A stretch of 64,000 nucleotides of DNA, taken from assembly GCF_049801075.1 (NCBI RefSeq), contig NZ_JBNAGG010000001.1, positions 682,001 to 746,000 of the forward strand, read 5' to 3'. Shown here one piece after another: positions 16,339 through 24,690 of the stretch. How positions within the stretch are numbered: the stretch's first letter is position 1; every line of letters starts with the position of its first letter. A program made the translations under genes and the position numbers. The stretch is from Maritalea sp049801075. Its GTDB lineage: Bacteria; Pseudomonadota; Alphaproteobacteria; Rhizobiales; Devosiaceae. Below the pieces are notes generated by a model. That model ran no database searches. It was not told the DNA's origin and worked only from the letters and a program-made list of their open reading frames with translations.

Positions 16339-17652
16339 TTAGCTTTCGTCTTCAATGAGTTGGTTTGCAGATGCTGCGGCGTCATCCAGCGCTTGTTGTG
16401 CTGTCTTTTCGCCTACGATTGCTGCCTGCAATTGAGGGAACAACTCGTTTGAGATTGGAATCCACAAATGTGTCGGCGGAACTGCAAATGCATCTTCAGC
16501 CATTGATGTGCCGAAGGTTTCAAACACGTGCACCAACCAATCGTCACCTTTTGCTTTAGATTCCTCAATGATCGCTTCAAGGGCATCAGGACGCGTTGGC
16601 AACAAGCCAGTGCGTGCTTCAACCATTTGGCTATCAAAGTTTGTGAGGAAGGTGATGAACGAAGCAGCCGCAGCTTTGTTGTCACATGCTTCGGTGATTG
16701 AGAAGGAGTGTGAACCAGACCAACCGGTACGCTTGCCGCTTGAGCCTTTTGGCGCGCGGATCAAGCCAACATCGCCTTGGATTTTGCTGTCTGCACTATT
16801 GAAGAATGATGCCCAGCCACCCCAATCAAGGCTTAGAGCCACGGTGCCTGAGGCAAAGCCTAGACCTGTTTCATCCCAAAGATAGTTTGGCACGCCTGCA
16901 GGAACCGCTTTGGCTTCATAAAGGTCGACGAACCATTGGAGGGCCCGAACGCCTTCTTCCGAGTTAAAGGCAACCTTGCCATCACTGCCAAAGAAGCTGC
17001 CGCCTTCTGCGACCAACATTTCATAGAAACGACCGGTGATGCCTTCGTCTTTACCCACATATTGGGTGCCGTAGAAATTTGGCGGATCTGCGAAGAAGAT
17101 CGCCTGATCTTTCACCTGATCCCAAGTCTCTGGTGGCGCCAGATCATAACCATATTCAGCTTTAAAGTCTGCTTGGTTCTTCTCGTCCTCATAAAGAGAC
17201 TTGATGTAATAAAGGTTCGACACATCTGAGTGACGCGCCAATTGTACTAAGCGACCATCGACGGTGCTGGCTTTGTTCACATTGTCGGAGATGCCGCCAA
17301 TCACATCGTCTGGCAGAATTACATTCAAGTCGACATAGAGCGAACCATATTGTGGGGCAAAGCTGGTGTGGTTTGAACCAACGCACCAATTGATTGAGCC
17401 AGACGCGATATCTTGTTTGATTTCACGATCTAGTTCGAAGTGGTTTTTCCGTGACAGGATCTCCACCTTTGCGCCAGTTGCTTCTTCCCATTCAGGGATA
17501 CGCGTATATAGCGGCTCATATTGTGCGCCACCAATCAGTTTTACACGCAATGTGTATCCGTCAAATTCGCCAGCACTTGCGCCGCCTGCGAACATGGTGA
17601 CCGCGGTAGCACCTGCTAGTAGTGCGGTCGATAGTTTACTAAACAATCCCAT
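16339..17652 (-). CDS. Extracellular solute-binding protein of a MalEFGK-type importer
   Basis: A roughly 437-residue family 1 binding protein. The N-terminus (MGLFSKLSTALLAGATAVTM, ending GGASA) is a signal peptide cut before GEFDGY. The mature chain shows NYLWDETGLGFASGTVALSLDWGG and KRTGWSGSHSFSITEAC, typical of maltose/glycerol-phosphate-type binding proteins. ATG codons at 17655 and 17652 are both open; GGGAGGAA is better spaced for the second. It lies 24 bp after the CoA-transferase gene and before the permeases. The ligand is unknown, but the downstream enzymes point to a sugar acid or its lactone. Confidence 0.9.
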   Translation of the reverse strand: MGLFSKLSTALLAGATAVTMFAGGASAGEFDGYTLRVKLIGGAQYEPLYTRIPEWEEATGAKVEILSRKNHFELDREIKQDIASGSINWCVGSNHTSFAPQYGSLYVDLNVILPDDVIGGISDNVNKASTVDGRLVQLARHSDVSNLYYIKSLYEDEKNQADFKAEYGYDLAPPETWDQVKDQAIFFADPPNFYGTQYVGKDEGITGRFYEMLVAEGGSFFGSDGKVAFNSEEGVRALQWFVDLYEAKAVPAGVPNYLWDETGLGFASGTVALSLDWGGWASFFNSADSKIQGDVGLIRAPKGSSGKRTGWSGSHSFSITEACDNKAAAASFITFLTNFDSQMVEARTGLLPTRPDALEAIIEESKAKGDDWLVHVFETFGTSMAEDAFAVPPTHLWIPISNELFPQLQAAIVGEKTAQQALDDAAASANQLIEDES

Positions 17653-17679
17653 CATTTCCTCCCTTGGTGATAGATTGAA

Positions 17680-18861
17680 TTATGTCCTCATGAGGTTGAA
17701 CTCACGATTAATTTCGGCATTGTGCTCGCCAATAGACGGCGCGGGCCGAGAGCTCTTCAACACGTCACCATTGACGCGAATTGGAGAGCGAATTGCTTTC
17801 ATGGAATGACCTTCCCCAAGGTTCAGATCTTGGAAGAAGTCCAGATTTTTGAAACTTGTAGATTTGAAAAGCTGCGGCCAGTCCAAAACCTCAGACGCCC
17901 ACACATCGTGCGTCACAAAGATTTCCATCCAATGGCTGGTGGTTTGCGTTTTCAAATGGTTGGCCAAAATGGATTTGATCTCGTCGCGCTGCTCAAACCA
18001 TTGCTTTTCATTGTTAAACTTCAATAGCGCATCACAGCTTATGAATGCACCGAGCTTATCAACTGGGGTCATCGCAATGGCGATAAAGCCATCTTTGGTT
18101 TGATAAACGCCATAAGGCGCAGAAAGATATGCGTGCGCATTGTTCACTTCACTGCGCTGCGGTAACCGCTTTTTCTCATCATTGAGATGGGTTGTGAGCA
18201 CTTCGAATTGGAAATCGACCAATGCTTCCAGCAGGCTTGTTTGCACATGCACGCCCTGACCATTGCGAGCGCTGTTGATCAGTCCTGCCAAGATGCCCTG
18301 CACGGCGATATTGCCTGCAAGTTGATCCGCAACGGCCAAACCCATCGCCGTTGGCGTATCCTCGGCATTGCCGCTTAGCCAAAGCAGGCCAGACCGCGCT
18401 TGGGCCAAAAGGTCTTGTCCCGGTAGATTTTGCCAATCCCCCTCCTCGCCATAGCCAGAGATTGAGGCATAAACGACCTTGGGATTTATCGCCTTGACCT
18501 GATCATAATCGAGGCCAAGTTTTTTCATAATTCCGGGTCGGAAATTTTGGATGATCACGTCTGCTTTTGCACATAGTGCTTTAACCCGCTCAAGGTCTTC
18601 CGCATCTTTCAAGTTGGCCGAATAGCTTTGCTTGTTGCGGTTGATGGCGTGAAAAAGTGTGTTCGCGCCATGCACCTCTACATCTGTCAGATAGAGATAG
18701 CGACATAGGTCGCCGACTTCTGGCCGCTCCACTTTGATGACGCGGGCGCCCATATCTGCAAGCTTTAGACCTGCCAGTGGCCCAGCCAGGAACTGGGAAA
18801 AATCAACCACCAGCAGGCCGTCCAGCATTCCTTTATCGTGGGTGTCGATGGTTGGGGTCAT
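17680..18861 (-). CDS. CaiB/BaiF-family (family III) CoA-transferase
   Basis: A 393-residue CoA-transferase. The N-terminus (LLVVDFSQFLAGPLAGLKLADMGARVIKVE) is the family signature, and the catalytic Asp lies in the GQDLLAQARSGL motif near residue 150. VNGDVLKSSRPAPSIGEHN is the usual C-terminal 'PApxlGeHn' element. Enzymes of this family move CoA between carboxylic acids and their thioesters. Its start overlaps the preceding solute-binding-like gene in ATGA, with AAAGGAG inside that gene. The MaoC-like hydratase two genes upstream would suit the resulting acyl-CoA. Confidence 0.9.
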   Translation of the reverse strand: MTPTIDTHDKGMLDGLLVVDFSQFLAGPLAGLKLADMGARVIKVERPEVGDLCRYLYLTDVEVHGANTLFHAINRNKQSYSANLKDAEDLERVKALCAKADVIIQNFRPGIMKKLGLDYDQVKAINPKVVYASISGYGEEGDWQNLPGQDLLAQARSGLLWLSGNAEDTPTAMGLAVADQLAGNIAVQGILAGLINSARNGQGVHVQTSLLEALVDFQFEVLTTHLNDEKKRLPQRSEVNNAHAYLSAPYGVYQTKDGFIAIAMTPVDKLGAFISCDALLKFNNEKQWFEQRDEIKSILANHLKTQTTSHWMEIFVTHDVWASEVLDWPQLFKSTSFKNLDFFQDLNLGEGHSMKAIRSPIRVNGDVLKSSRPAPSIGEHNAEINREFNLMRT

Positions 18862-19997
18862 CGAAAGCTCCTTTGATAAAGGTCATTCACCTTCGCCGCC
18901 GCGTCCGCTTCAGAAAGGTTGCCCATCAGACAATCGCGCACCACGTCGCCAGCCACATCTTGAAAGCCCATATAGCCCTTATGGCGTGGGCGCAGATAAG
19001 ATTTTTCAAGCGTTTCTAGTGTATTCAGAAAGAAGTTGTCGGCCTGCTTATTGCACTCTTCGTTCAGCCAAGACCGCACATTTGCGGGCTGGCCACCTGC
19101 TTGAAAGAATGTACCGCTTTGGCACTCTTCAGACGAGATCCAAAATGCATATTGCAACGCAATGTCTTTGTGCTTGGTTCGCGCTGAAATGGCGATGCCT
19201 GTTCCGCCAATTGGCGAGCCAATCGGACCGTTTTCCCCGAATGCGGGAATATTCGCCACCCGCACATGGTTTGGCCGGAAGCCTTTGCGGGAATAGTTGG
19301 TGTATCCATATAGATATGGGCAATAAGAATGACTGTTCCGGCAGGAAAGCCACTCATAGGCACCGATGGGATCAAGGTCAAAACTTTCGCGTGGCAAGTT
19401 GAGGCTCACCCGGCGGAGCTCAGTCAGCGCGGTGGCACCTACCTTTGGATCAACGCCAATATCTTCTTTACCAAAATCGCTGCCGATATTGGCCAATATA
19501 TTGAAATAGCTCATCAAAGCATTGATCGGGATGAGCGGCCAAATCACTTTATTGGCCTCAGCCAAAGCAACAACTTCATCCCATTTCTGTGGCGCCTCTT
19601 CCAGCATGTCTGGCCGAAAGGCCGACACTGGCGTCGCCGCATCAATTGCCAATGCCCATTGCTTCCCGTCAAAATTATAGGAAGGATGAGATACACCGCA
19701 TGATTGTGCTGCAAGCGTTTGAAGTTCTGCGTCATAGCCTTGCCCATCAAGCTGGAGCAACAACCCAGTTGCGGCAATGTCGCCAACATGGGGGTGATCG
19801 ATAACCATCAGATCATATTCGTCGGCCATATCTTCAATTGGCCGATCAGCAAATGCCTGCAGTGATCGCTTTTCCCAAACGATCCGAACTTTTTGGTCAC
19901 TTTGATCAGCGAAAACCTCTGAGGTGACAACCATGGGATCAAAACCACGCGCGTGATCCCAAGTCATGCCTTTAAGTGTGGTGATCTCATTGCTCAT
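18858..19997 (-). CDS. Solute-binding-protein-like fold without signal peptide (predicted cytosolic)
   Basis: A 379-residue protein with the fold pattern of family 1 ABC solute-binding proteins: LKGMTWDHARGFDPM strand and loop, YDLMVIDHPHVGDIAATGLLLQLD, and the IGSPIGGTGIAISARTKHKDIALQYAFW segment. The N-terminus (MSNEITTLKGM) has no hydrophobic stretch, and the ATG directly follows the MaoC stop (TAAATG), so no hidden signal peptide fits. It is translationally coupled to the CoA-transferase by ATGA. A normal secreted binding protein for the importer exists separately at 16339. It may sense or carry an intracellular metabolite; no enzymatic motif was recognised. Confidence 0.72.
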   Translation of the reverse strand: MSNEITTLKGMTWDHARGFDPMVVTSEVFADQSDQKVRIVWEKRSLQAFADRPIEDMADEYDLMVIDHPHVGDIAATGLLLQLDGQGYDAELQTLAAQSCGVSHPSYNFDGKQWALAIDAATPVSAFRPDMLEEAPQKWDEVVALAEANKVIWPLIPINALMSYFNILANIGSDFGKEDIGVDPKVGATALTELRRVSLNLPRESFDLDPIGAYEWLSCRNSHSYCPYLYGYTNYSRKGFRPNHVRVANIPAFGENGPIGSPIGGTGIAISARTKHKDIALQYAFWISSEECQSGTFFQAGGQPANVRSWLNEECNKQADNFFLNTLETLEKSYLRPRHKGYMGFQDVAGDVVRDCLMGNLSEADAAAKVNDLYQRSFR

Positions 19998-20555
19998 TTA
20001 CGAAACACCTGCTTGTCGGCTTTGGCTGCTCTTTTCAGGCTGCCCGTCTTTATATTTCACTGTCATCAAATGCTCGCAGTACAGCACTTGAACGCCCTCC
20101 TCCTTAAAGACGCTGTAGCTCACTTTAACGAGCCCCATATCGTCATATTTAGGTTCCTTGGAGAGGTTCTCGCGGATGGTGTAGATTGTGTCGCCAATGA
20201 ACACTGGCTTGATAAAACGCAGGCGGTCATAGCCATAGGAAAATGAGTTTACGCAATTGGTGGCCGCCAAGCCGAGGCCATAAGAAAACACTTGCGCGCC
20301 CGCAACCAAACGTTTGCCAAAAACACCCTCTTTTTCGGCAAAATGCTGATCTGCAACATAAGGGTGAAGATCCATCACCATCATGTTGAACTGCATGGCT
20401 TCGCCCTCAGAAATCGTGCGACGCAAACTTCTTATTTTGTCGCCAACTTCGAAGTCTTCGTAATACCAATTTTCGGCGTTCCATACCGGGATAGAGCCAT
20501 GCTCAGCTGGCATATCTTCCTGCAGTCGAGCGTGTATACCAATCTCAATTGCCAT
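19998..20555 (-). CDS. MaoC-like (hotdog fold) acyl-CoA hydratase/dehydratase, operon leader
   Basis: A roughly 185-residue MaoC-like protein. FEVGDKIRSLRRTISEGE and MDLHPYVADQHFAEK carry the Asp-His catalytic pair in the hydratase motif region, and FGKRLVAGAQVFSYGLGL is the following family helix. The open frame reaches 20720, but GGGAGGGAC stands before two ATGs (20561 and 20555), the second better spaced. It heads the minus-strand operon whose third gene is a CoA-transferase. A paralogous MaoC gene is divergent 90 bp away. The likely reaction is (de)hydration of an enoyl-CoA or 3-hydroxyacyl-CoA. Confidence 0.82.
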   Translation of the reverse strand: MAIEIGIHARLQEDMPAEHGSIPVWNAENWYYEDFEVGDKIRSLRRTISEGEAMQFNMMVMDLHPYVADQHFAEKEGVFGKRLVAGAQVFSYGLGLAATNCVNSFSYGYDRLRFIKPVFIGDTIYTIRENLSKEPKYDDMGLVKVSYSVFKEEGVQVLYCEHLMTVKYKDGQPEKSSQSRQAGVS

Positions 20556-20620
20556 GCTCATGTCCCTCCCAATTCTCAGCAACATAAGCTTGACTATTTC
20601 ATATGTCAAATCTATTTTTA

Positions 20621-20634
20621 TATACAAAAGTATA
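20621..20634. promoter_or_regulatory. Palindrome in the divergent MaoC-MaoC promoter region
   Basis: TATACAAAAGTATA (TATAC-N4-GTATA) lies 13 bp before the plus-strand MaoC start and about 65 bp before the minus-strand operon start. It is the best operator candidate controlling both. The binding regulator is unknown; the layout suits a GntR- or LacI-type dimer, but neither gene type is nearby. Confidence 0.4.
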
Positions 20635-20646
20635 CAGGAGTGACCT

Positions 20647-21096
20647 ATGCAAGAAGTGCCACGTTTTTTTGAGAGCTTTGAAATTGGTGAAACCCGCAAA
20701 ACCCTTGCGCGCACCATCACTGAGACTGATTTTGTCGTTCATGCCGGCCATAGCGGGGATTTCTTTCCCCACCATATGGATGCAGAATTTTGCAAGACCC
20801 AACCCTTCGGCGCCCGCATTGCCCACGGCACCATGACCTTCGCAATCGGCGTCGGCCTCACCGCCACCACCATCAACCCGCACGCCATGACCTACGGATA
20901 TGAGCGCCTACGCTTTCCAAAACCCGTTTTTATCGGTGATACCATCCACACGGAAATCGAAATCACAAAAGCGCAGATCGATCCCAAACGCGAAGGCTTC
21001 GGACAAGTGGTTGAAGCCTGCAGCGTCAAAAACCAAAACGACGAAACCGTCCTTTTCTGCGAACATATTTTGCTCGTGAAAAGAGATGTTGGGTGA
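20647..21096 (+). CDS. MaoC-like acyl-CoA hydratase (second, divergent copy)
   Basis: A compact 149-residue hotdog protein with a clear hydratase motif: HAGHSGDFFPHHMDAEFC, followed by PFGARIAHGTMTFAIGVGL. The Asp and His of the GDxxPxH core are present. Overall pattern and GYERLRFPKPVFIGDTI match the partner at 19998 (GYDRLRFIKPVFIGDTI), so the two are paralogues and may act on related acyl-CoAs or form a heteromer. ACAGGAG lies before the ATG. It is transcribed away from the 12-gene operon. Confidence 0.87.
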   Translation: MQEVPRFFESFEIGETRKTLARTITETDFVVHAGHSGDFFPHHMDAEFCKTQPFGARIAHGTMTFAIGVGLTATTINPHAMTYGYERLRFPKPVFIGDTIHTEIEITKAQIDPKREGFGQVVEACSVKNQNDETVLFCEHILLVKRDVG

Positions 21097-21257
21097 TGGT
21101 GGTGGTGGCAAGTTCTGCTATTTTTGGCACCACCCTGCCATAGGCTAGTTCAGCGAATCTCAAGGTGCCGATAGGTAAATACAAACTCTCGCAATTATGA
21201 ATTGCACTTTCGCATTTCGTGCCTATTCTAAGCCTGCTATTGGAGGAAGTGGGCAAA

Positions 21258-22661
21258 ATGGACACGGACAAACCATTTGATACAGCCATGCTGGAAAGCC
21301 TTTTGGAGGAAATGGGCGATGGCGCAATTGCGATTGACGCCAATGGTTTGATCATCTGGATCAATGCAAATTATCACAAATTGCTGGGCGTCTCACCGGA
21401 CGTCGACCCGCGCGGCTGGCCGATTGAACGCCTGATTCCGGAAAGCCGAATGACGGATGTGGTGCGCACCGGCAAGTCCATCCTTATCGACATTATGAAC
21501 TTCGATGACCAACAATTTGTGGTCAGTCGCTTTCCCCTCAAAAATGCCGAAGGCGAGATTGCAGGAGCGATTGGGTTTGTGTTGTTCGATAAAATCGATC
21601 CGCTCGCACCGCTGATGAAGAAATTCGAAGTTCTTGGCAAGCGCCTTTCCGCTGCAGAGCGAAAGTTGGCTGAGGCGCGCAAAGCAAAATATAGCGTTGC
21701 GAGCATTATCAACCGCTCTCCCAAAATCGATAAGGTGAAGGACAAGGTTCGCGCTGTTGCGCAGCATGACAGCCCCGTTTTGCTTGGCGGTGAAACCGGC
21801 ACAGGCAAAGAGCTATTCGCGCAGGCCATCCATTCGCTCTCGGCACGGCGCAACAACGCGTTTGTAGCAGTTAATGTGGCCGCCATTCCAGAAGCCTTAT
21901 TGGAGGCCGAGTTTTTTGGTGTCGCCCCAGGTGCCTATACAGGCGCAAGCGATAGGCAGGCGGAGGGCAAGCTGGCGCTGGCACGTGGTGGCACTTTGTT
22001 TCTCGACGAAGTTGGAGATATGCCGCTTTCCGTCCAGGCGAAATTGCTGCGCGTGTTGGAGGAAAAGGAATTTGAGCCTGTTGGCTCGAACACAATTCAA
22101 GCCGCAGATGTGCGCATTGTAGCGGCCACGTCGCTCGACCTTGAGCAAATGGTTGCTGATGGACGATTTCGGCGTGATTTCTACTACCGACTAAATGTAC
22201 TGAAAATCGATATTCCACCCCTACGAGAGCGACGGGAAGATATATCTGTTTTGACAGATTTTTTCTTGGAAGAGTTTGCACATCGCACCGGAGAACCCGT
22301 ACGCTTGATGAGTGATGGAGCGATGCACCGCCTTATATCACACAGCTGGCCCGGCAATGTGCGCGAGTTGCGCAATGCGATAGAGCAAGCATGCATCCTG
22401 TCCAAAGCTCAGATCTTAGATGCCGATGCGCTGGCGGAAATTGTGCCTGAAGGCGATAACGCCCCAGACCCGACCGCCGTGGTGCAGGCAATGCAAGTTG
22501 TCACCCAAGGAACCCTGCCCGCCCAAATCGAGGCGTTGGAACGCAGCGCTATAATAGACGCTCTGTCACAATGCGCTGGCCACAAGGCCAATGTTGCTAG
22601 AAAATTGGGAATTTCTCGGTCGCAGCTTTACGATAAGCTACGGCGCTATAATTTGTCCTAG
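21258..22661 (+). CDS. Sigma-54-dependent transcriptional activator, PAS-AAA+-Fis (HbcR-like by context)
   Basis: A 467-residue enhancer-binding protein. A PAS-like sensor spans about 10-120. The AAA+ domain has Walker A GETGTGKE (178-185), the sigma-54 contact loop as GAYTGA (225-230, a common variant of GAFTGA) and Walker B LFLDE (247-251). A Fis-type HTH (ANVARKLGISRSQLYDKL) ends the chain. The open frame begins at a GTG (21219), but GGAGG precedes this ATG. It lies just upstream of a TRAP operon with a near-perfect -24/-12 promoter and a 3-hydroxybutyrate dehydrogenase gene. That recalls P. aeruginosa PA2005 (HbcR), which controls 3-hydroxybutyrate use with RpoN. Confidence 0.9.
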   Translation: MDTDKPFDTAMLESLLEEMGDGAIAIDANGLIIWINANYHKLLGVSPDVDPRGWPIERLIPESRMTDVVRTGKSILIDIMNFDDQQFVVSRFPLKNAEGEIAGAIGFVLFDKIDPLAPLMKKFEVLGKRLSAAERKLAEARKAKYSVASIINRSPKIDKVKDKVRAVAQHDSPVLLGGETGTGKELFAQAIHSLSARRNNAFVAVNVAAIPEALLEAEFFGVAPGAYTGASDRQAEGKLALARGGTLFLDEVGDMPLSVQAKLLRVLEEKEFEPVGSNTIQAADVRIVAATSLDLEQMVADGRFRRDFYYRLNVLKIDIPPLRERREDISVLTDFFLEEFAHRTGEPVRLMSDGAMHRLISHSWPGNVRELRNAIEQACILSKAQILDADALAEIVPEGDNAPDPTAVVQAMQVVTQGTLPAQIEALERSAIIDALSQCAGHKANVARKLGISRSQLYDKLRRYNLS

Positions 22662-22741
22662 TTTCATACAAATATGTAGCAATTTCAAACAAACCAATTT
22701 CCCCTTTGTTTGCAAAAGCTTACTGAAAAGCCATTAGTTTT

Positions 22742-22758
22742 TGTGTGAATTTCACACA
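22742..22758. promoter_or_regulatory. Candidate upstream activating site for the sigma-54 activator
   Basis: TGTGTGAATTTCACACA is a perfect 8-bp inverted repeat around one central base. It lies about 95 bp upstream of the -24/-12 promoter, a normal distance for an enhancer-binding-protein site. The adjacent activator ends in a Fis-type HTH that would bind such a dyad. Confidence 0.65.
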
Positions 22759-22834
22759 TATTCACCCCAAAACTACACCAATTGAATTTTCCATAACACG
22801 TTGTAATACCTATATTTTTCTCCCCACCCTTCTT

Positions 22835-22850
22835 TGGCACGATGATTGCA
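22835..22850 (+). promoter_or_regulatory. Sigma-54 (-24/-12) promoter of the TRAP/3-hydroxybutyrate operon
   Basis: TGGCAC (22835-22840), five bases, then TTGCA (22846-22850): all conserved RpoN promoter positions and the GG-to-GC spacing fit. The start would fall near 22862, giving a roughly 60-base leader for the DctP gene at 22922. Confidence 0.85.
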
Positions 22851-22871
22851 ACGCTTGAATGGAACCCGGCC

Positions 22872-22890
22872 ATGACGTGGAGGACGTCAT
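22872..22890 (+). repeat. Inverted repeat in the 5' leader of the TRAP operon
   Basis: ATGACGT (22872-22878) and ACGTCAT (22884-22890) flank GGAGG. In RNA this is a 7-bp hairpin that presents a GGAGG loop just after the predicted RpoN start site, about 30 bases before the true ribosome-binding site. Its role is unknown. Confidence 0.4.
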
Positions 22891-22921
22891 CGCCAGACAA
22901 TGTCCATCAAGGGAGGAATTT

Positions 22922-23998
22922 ATGGCATTGAATAAAGTGAAATCGTTGGGCCGCAAACTGGTGGCACCAGCGTGTATGGCCGTTGCGTTGTCCAGCGCAT
23001 TATCGTCAGGGTACGCAGGCGAACAAGTTCGTTGGCGCGTTCCCGTTGCGTTTGGCACCCACTTGCCCGCCTTGGGCGATAACATCAATTATGTGGCGGA
23101 AACTTTGGATGCGGCCACATCGGGCGAAGTCCAATTTAAAGTATTTGAACCGGGCAAGCTGGTCTCACCTCTCTCGATCACGGAAGCAGTGAGAGATGGC
23201 AAGATGCAGGCCGGTTACACCTGGTTGGGTTATGATCAGGGTCGCATTCCCTCTGCCCCTCTGCTCGCCGCCCGTCCATTTGGCATGGAGCCTTGGGAAT
23301 ATACTGCATGGTGGTACGAAGGTGGCGGCAAAGCACTTGCGGAAGCTGTGTATGCCGAACACGAGGTACACCCAATTTTGTGCGGCATTATTGGGCCAGA
23401 AACGGCAGGTTGGTTCCGCAATGAAATCAAGTCACTTGACGATATTGAGGGTTTGAAAATCCGCTTTGCTGGCATTGGCGGCAAAGTGCTTCAAAAGCTC
23501 GGCGCATCGGTCACCGTTTTGCCCGGCGGCGAGATTTTCCCCGCACTTGAAAAAGGTGCGATTGATGCCACTGAGTTTTCAATGCCCGCCATTGATCAAC
23601 TGCTTGGCTTCGACAAAATCATCAAAAATAACTATTTCCCAGGGTGGCACCAGACATACACTGCTTTCCATTTGGTGGTGAATAGCAAGCTTTGGGAGAG
23701 CCTGCCAGAAGACCGCAAAGCGCTGATGAATATGGCGTGTACTGCTGGGGTTATGCGAAACATCTCCAAAGGTGAAGCCATTCAAGGCGCAGTTATTGCC
23801 GGATTTGCCGACAAAGGCGTTACGGCCCATAAATTGCCGATGCCTCTCTTGCGCGAACTTCAAGCGATTACCAATGAAGTCCTAGAAGAAGAAGCCACTA
23901 AAGATGCTCATTTCAAGGCGATCTACGAATCCCAAGAAGCGTTCTCTGAAGAGTATAGAAACTGGAAAAGCTTGGCCTATCTGCCACGTGATTTTTAG
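22922..23998 (+). CDS. dctP: TRAP transporter substrate-binding protein DctP (2-oxoacid/monocarboxylate type)
   Basis: A 358-residue DctP-family protein with a signal peptide ending near SSGYAGEQ. The conserved carboxylate-binding Arg lies in DDIEGLKIRFAGIGG, and GAIDATEFSMPAIDQLLGF with FPGWHQTYTAFHLVVN match the TakP-like group that binds 2-oxoacids and other monocarboxylates. A longer frame opens at 22859, but GGGAGGAATTT precedes this ATG. It is transcribed from a sigma-54 promoter and followed by DctQ and DctM genes and bdhA, so (R)-3-hydroxybutyrate is an attractive ligand by inference. Confidence 0.9.
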   Translation: MALNKVKSLGRKLVAPACMAVALSSALSSGYAGEQVRWRVPVAFGTHLPALGDNINYVAETLDAATSGEVQFKVFEPGKLVSPLSITEAVRDGKMQAGYTWLGYDQGRIPSAPLLAARPFGMEPWEYTAWWYEGGGKALAEAVYAEHEVHPILCGIIGPETAGWFRNEIKSLDDIEGLKIRFAGIGGKVLQKLGASVTVLPGGEIFPALEKGAIDATEFSMPAIDQLLGFDKIIKNNYFPGWHQTYTAFHLVVNSKLWESLPEDRKALMNMACTAGVMRNISKGEAIQGAVIAGFADKGVTAHKLPMPLLRELQAITNEVLEEEATKDAHFKAIYESQEAFSEEYRNWKSLAYLPRDF

Positions 23999-24069
23999 TC
24001 ACTGACGGTCTCAACACGTCAAATCTTTAAGTGAATTGGGAGGTCTGCTCCGTAAAGGGCAGAAGATTC

Positions 24070-24690
24070 ATGACAACAAAACTTAATTTAGAGCCGTCAG
24101 AAGAAGTGTCCGAAGCACCAAACCTGGCCTATATTGAGCAGCTGCCAACCACGGCTATTTCCAGACCAGTTGATCGCGCCTTGCGCGCGATCGGCCATGG
24201 TATTAGCTGGATTTGGCTCTTGCTGTTGGCCACCATCGTCATCAATGTTGTGTCGCGCTATGCGTTCGGCAAAGGGCGGATCGAATTTGAAGAGCTACAA
24301 TGGCATTTCTATGCCATTGGCTTCATGATTGGCCTGTCATACTGCCTCACAACTGATGATCACATCCGTGTGGATGTGGTGGCCGAGTTGTTGTCCAACA
24401 AGGCAAAAGCTTGGATTGAAACAGTTGGCTTAAGCCTTTTGTTGATCCCCTTCATCGCCTTTGTGCTGGTCTATGCCATCCCCTTTTTTACTTATTCATT
24501 TGCCACAAATGAGACCTCAGGGTCACCGGGCGGCTTGCCTGCCCGGTGGGCTATTAAGTCGGTTTTGATCATCGGCTTCGCTTTGTTGCTGTTGGCTGCG
24601 GTGTCACGTCTAACACGCACAATCGCCTTTTTGCGACTCAAGACCCCAAACAGTGCGGAACCAATCGGAGGCGACAACCATGCCAATTAA
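24070..24690 (+). CDS. dctQ: TRAP transporter small membrane subunit DctQ
   Basis: A 206-residue protein with four predicted membrane spans after a soluble N-terminus of about 40 residues. SRYAFGKGRIEFEELQWHFYAIGFMIGLSYCL is, piecewise, the DctQ core pattern, and DDHIRVDVV follows. A GTG-initiated frame opens at 24031 without a ribosome site; AAAGGGCAGAAG lies before this ATG. It overlaps the DctM gene by 11 bp. It forms the membrane complex with DctM. Confidence 0.9.
   Translation: MTTKLNLEPSEEVSEAPNLAYIEQLPTTAISRPVDRALRAIGHGISWIWLLLLATIVINVVSRYAFGKGRIEFEELQWHFYAIGFMIGLSYCLTTDDHIRVDVVAELLSNKAKAWIETVGLSLLLIPFIAFVLVYAIPFFTYSFATNETSGSPGGLPARWAIKSVLIIGFALLLLAAVSRLTRTIAFLRLKTPNSAEPIGGDNHAN

Noticed and set aside
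21125..21140. TGGCAC-like sequence before the sigma-54 activator as a second RpoN promoter
   Set aside because: The GG-to-GC spacing is one base short and the -12 element lacks TTGC.
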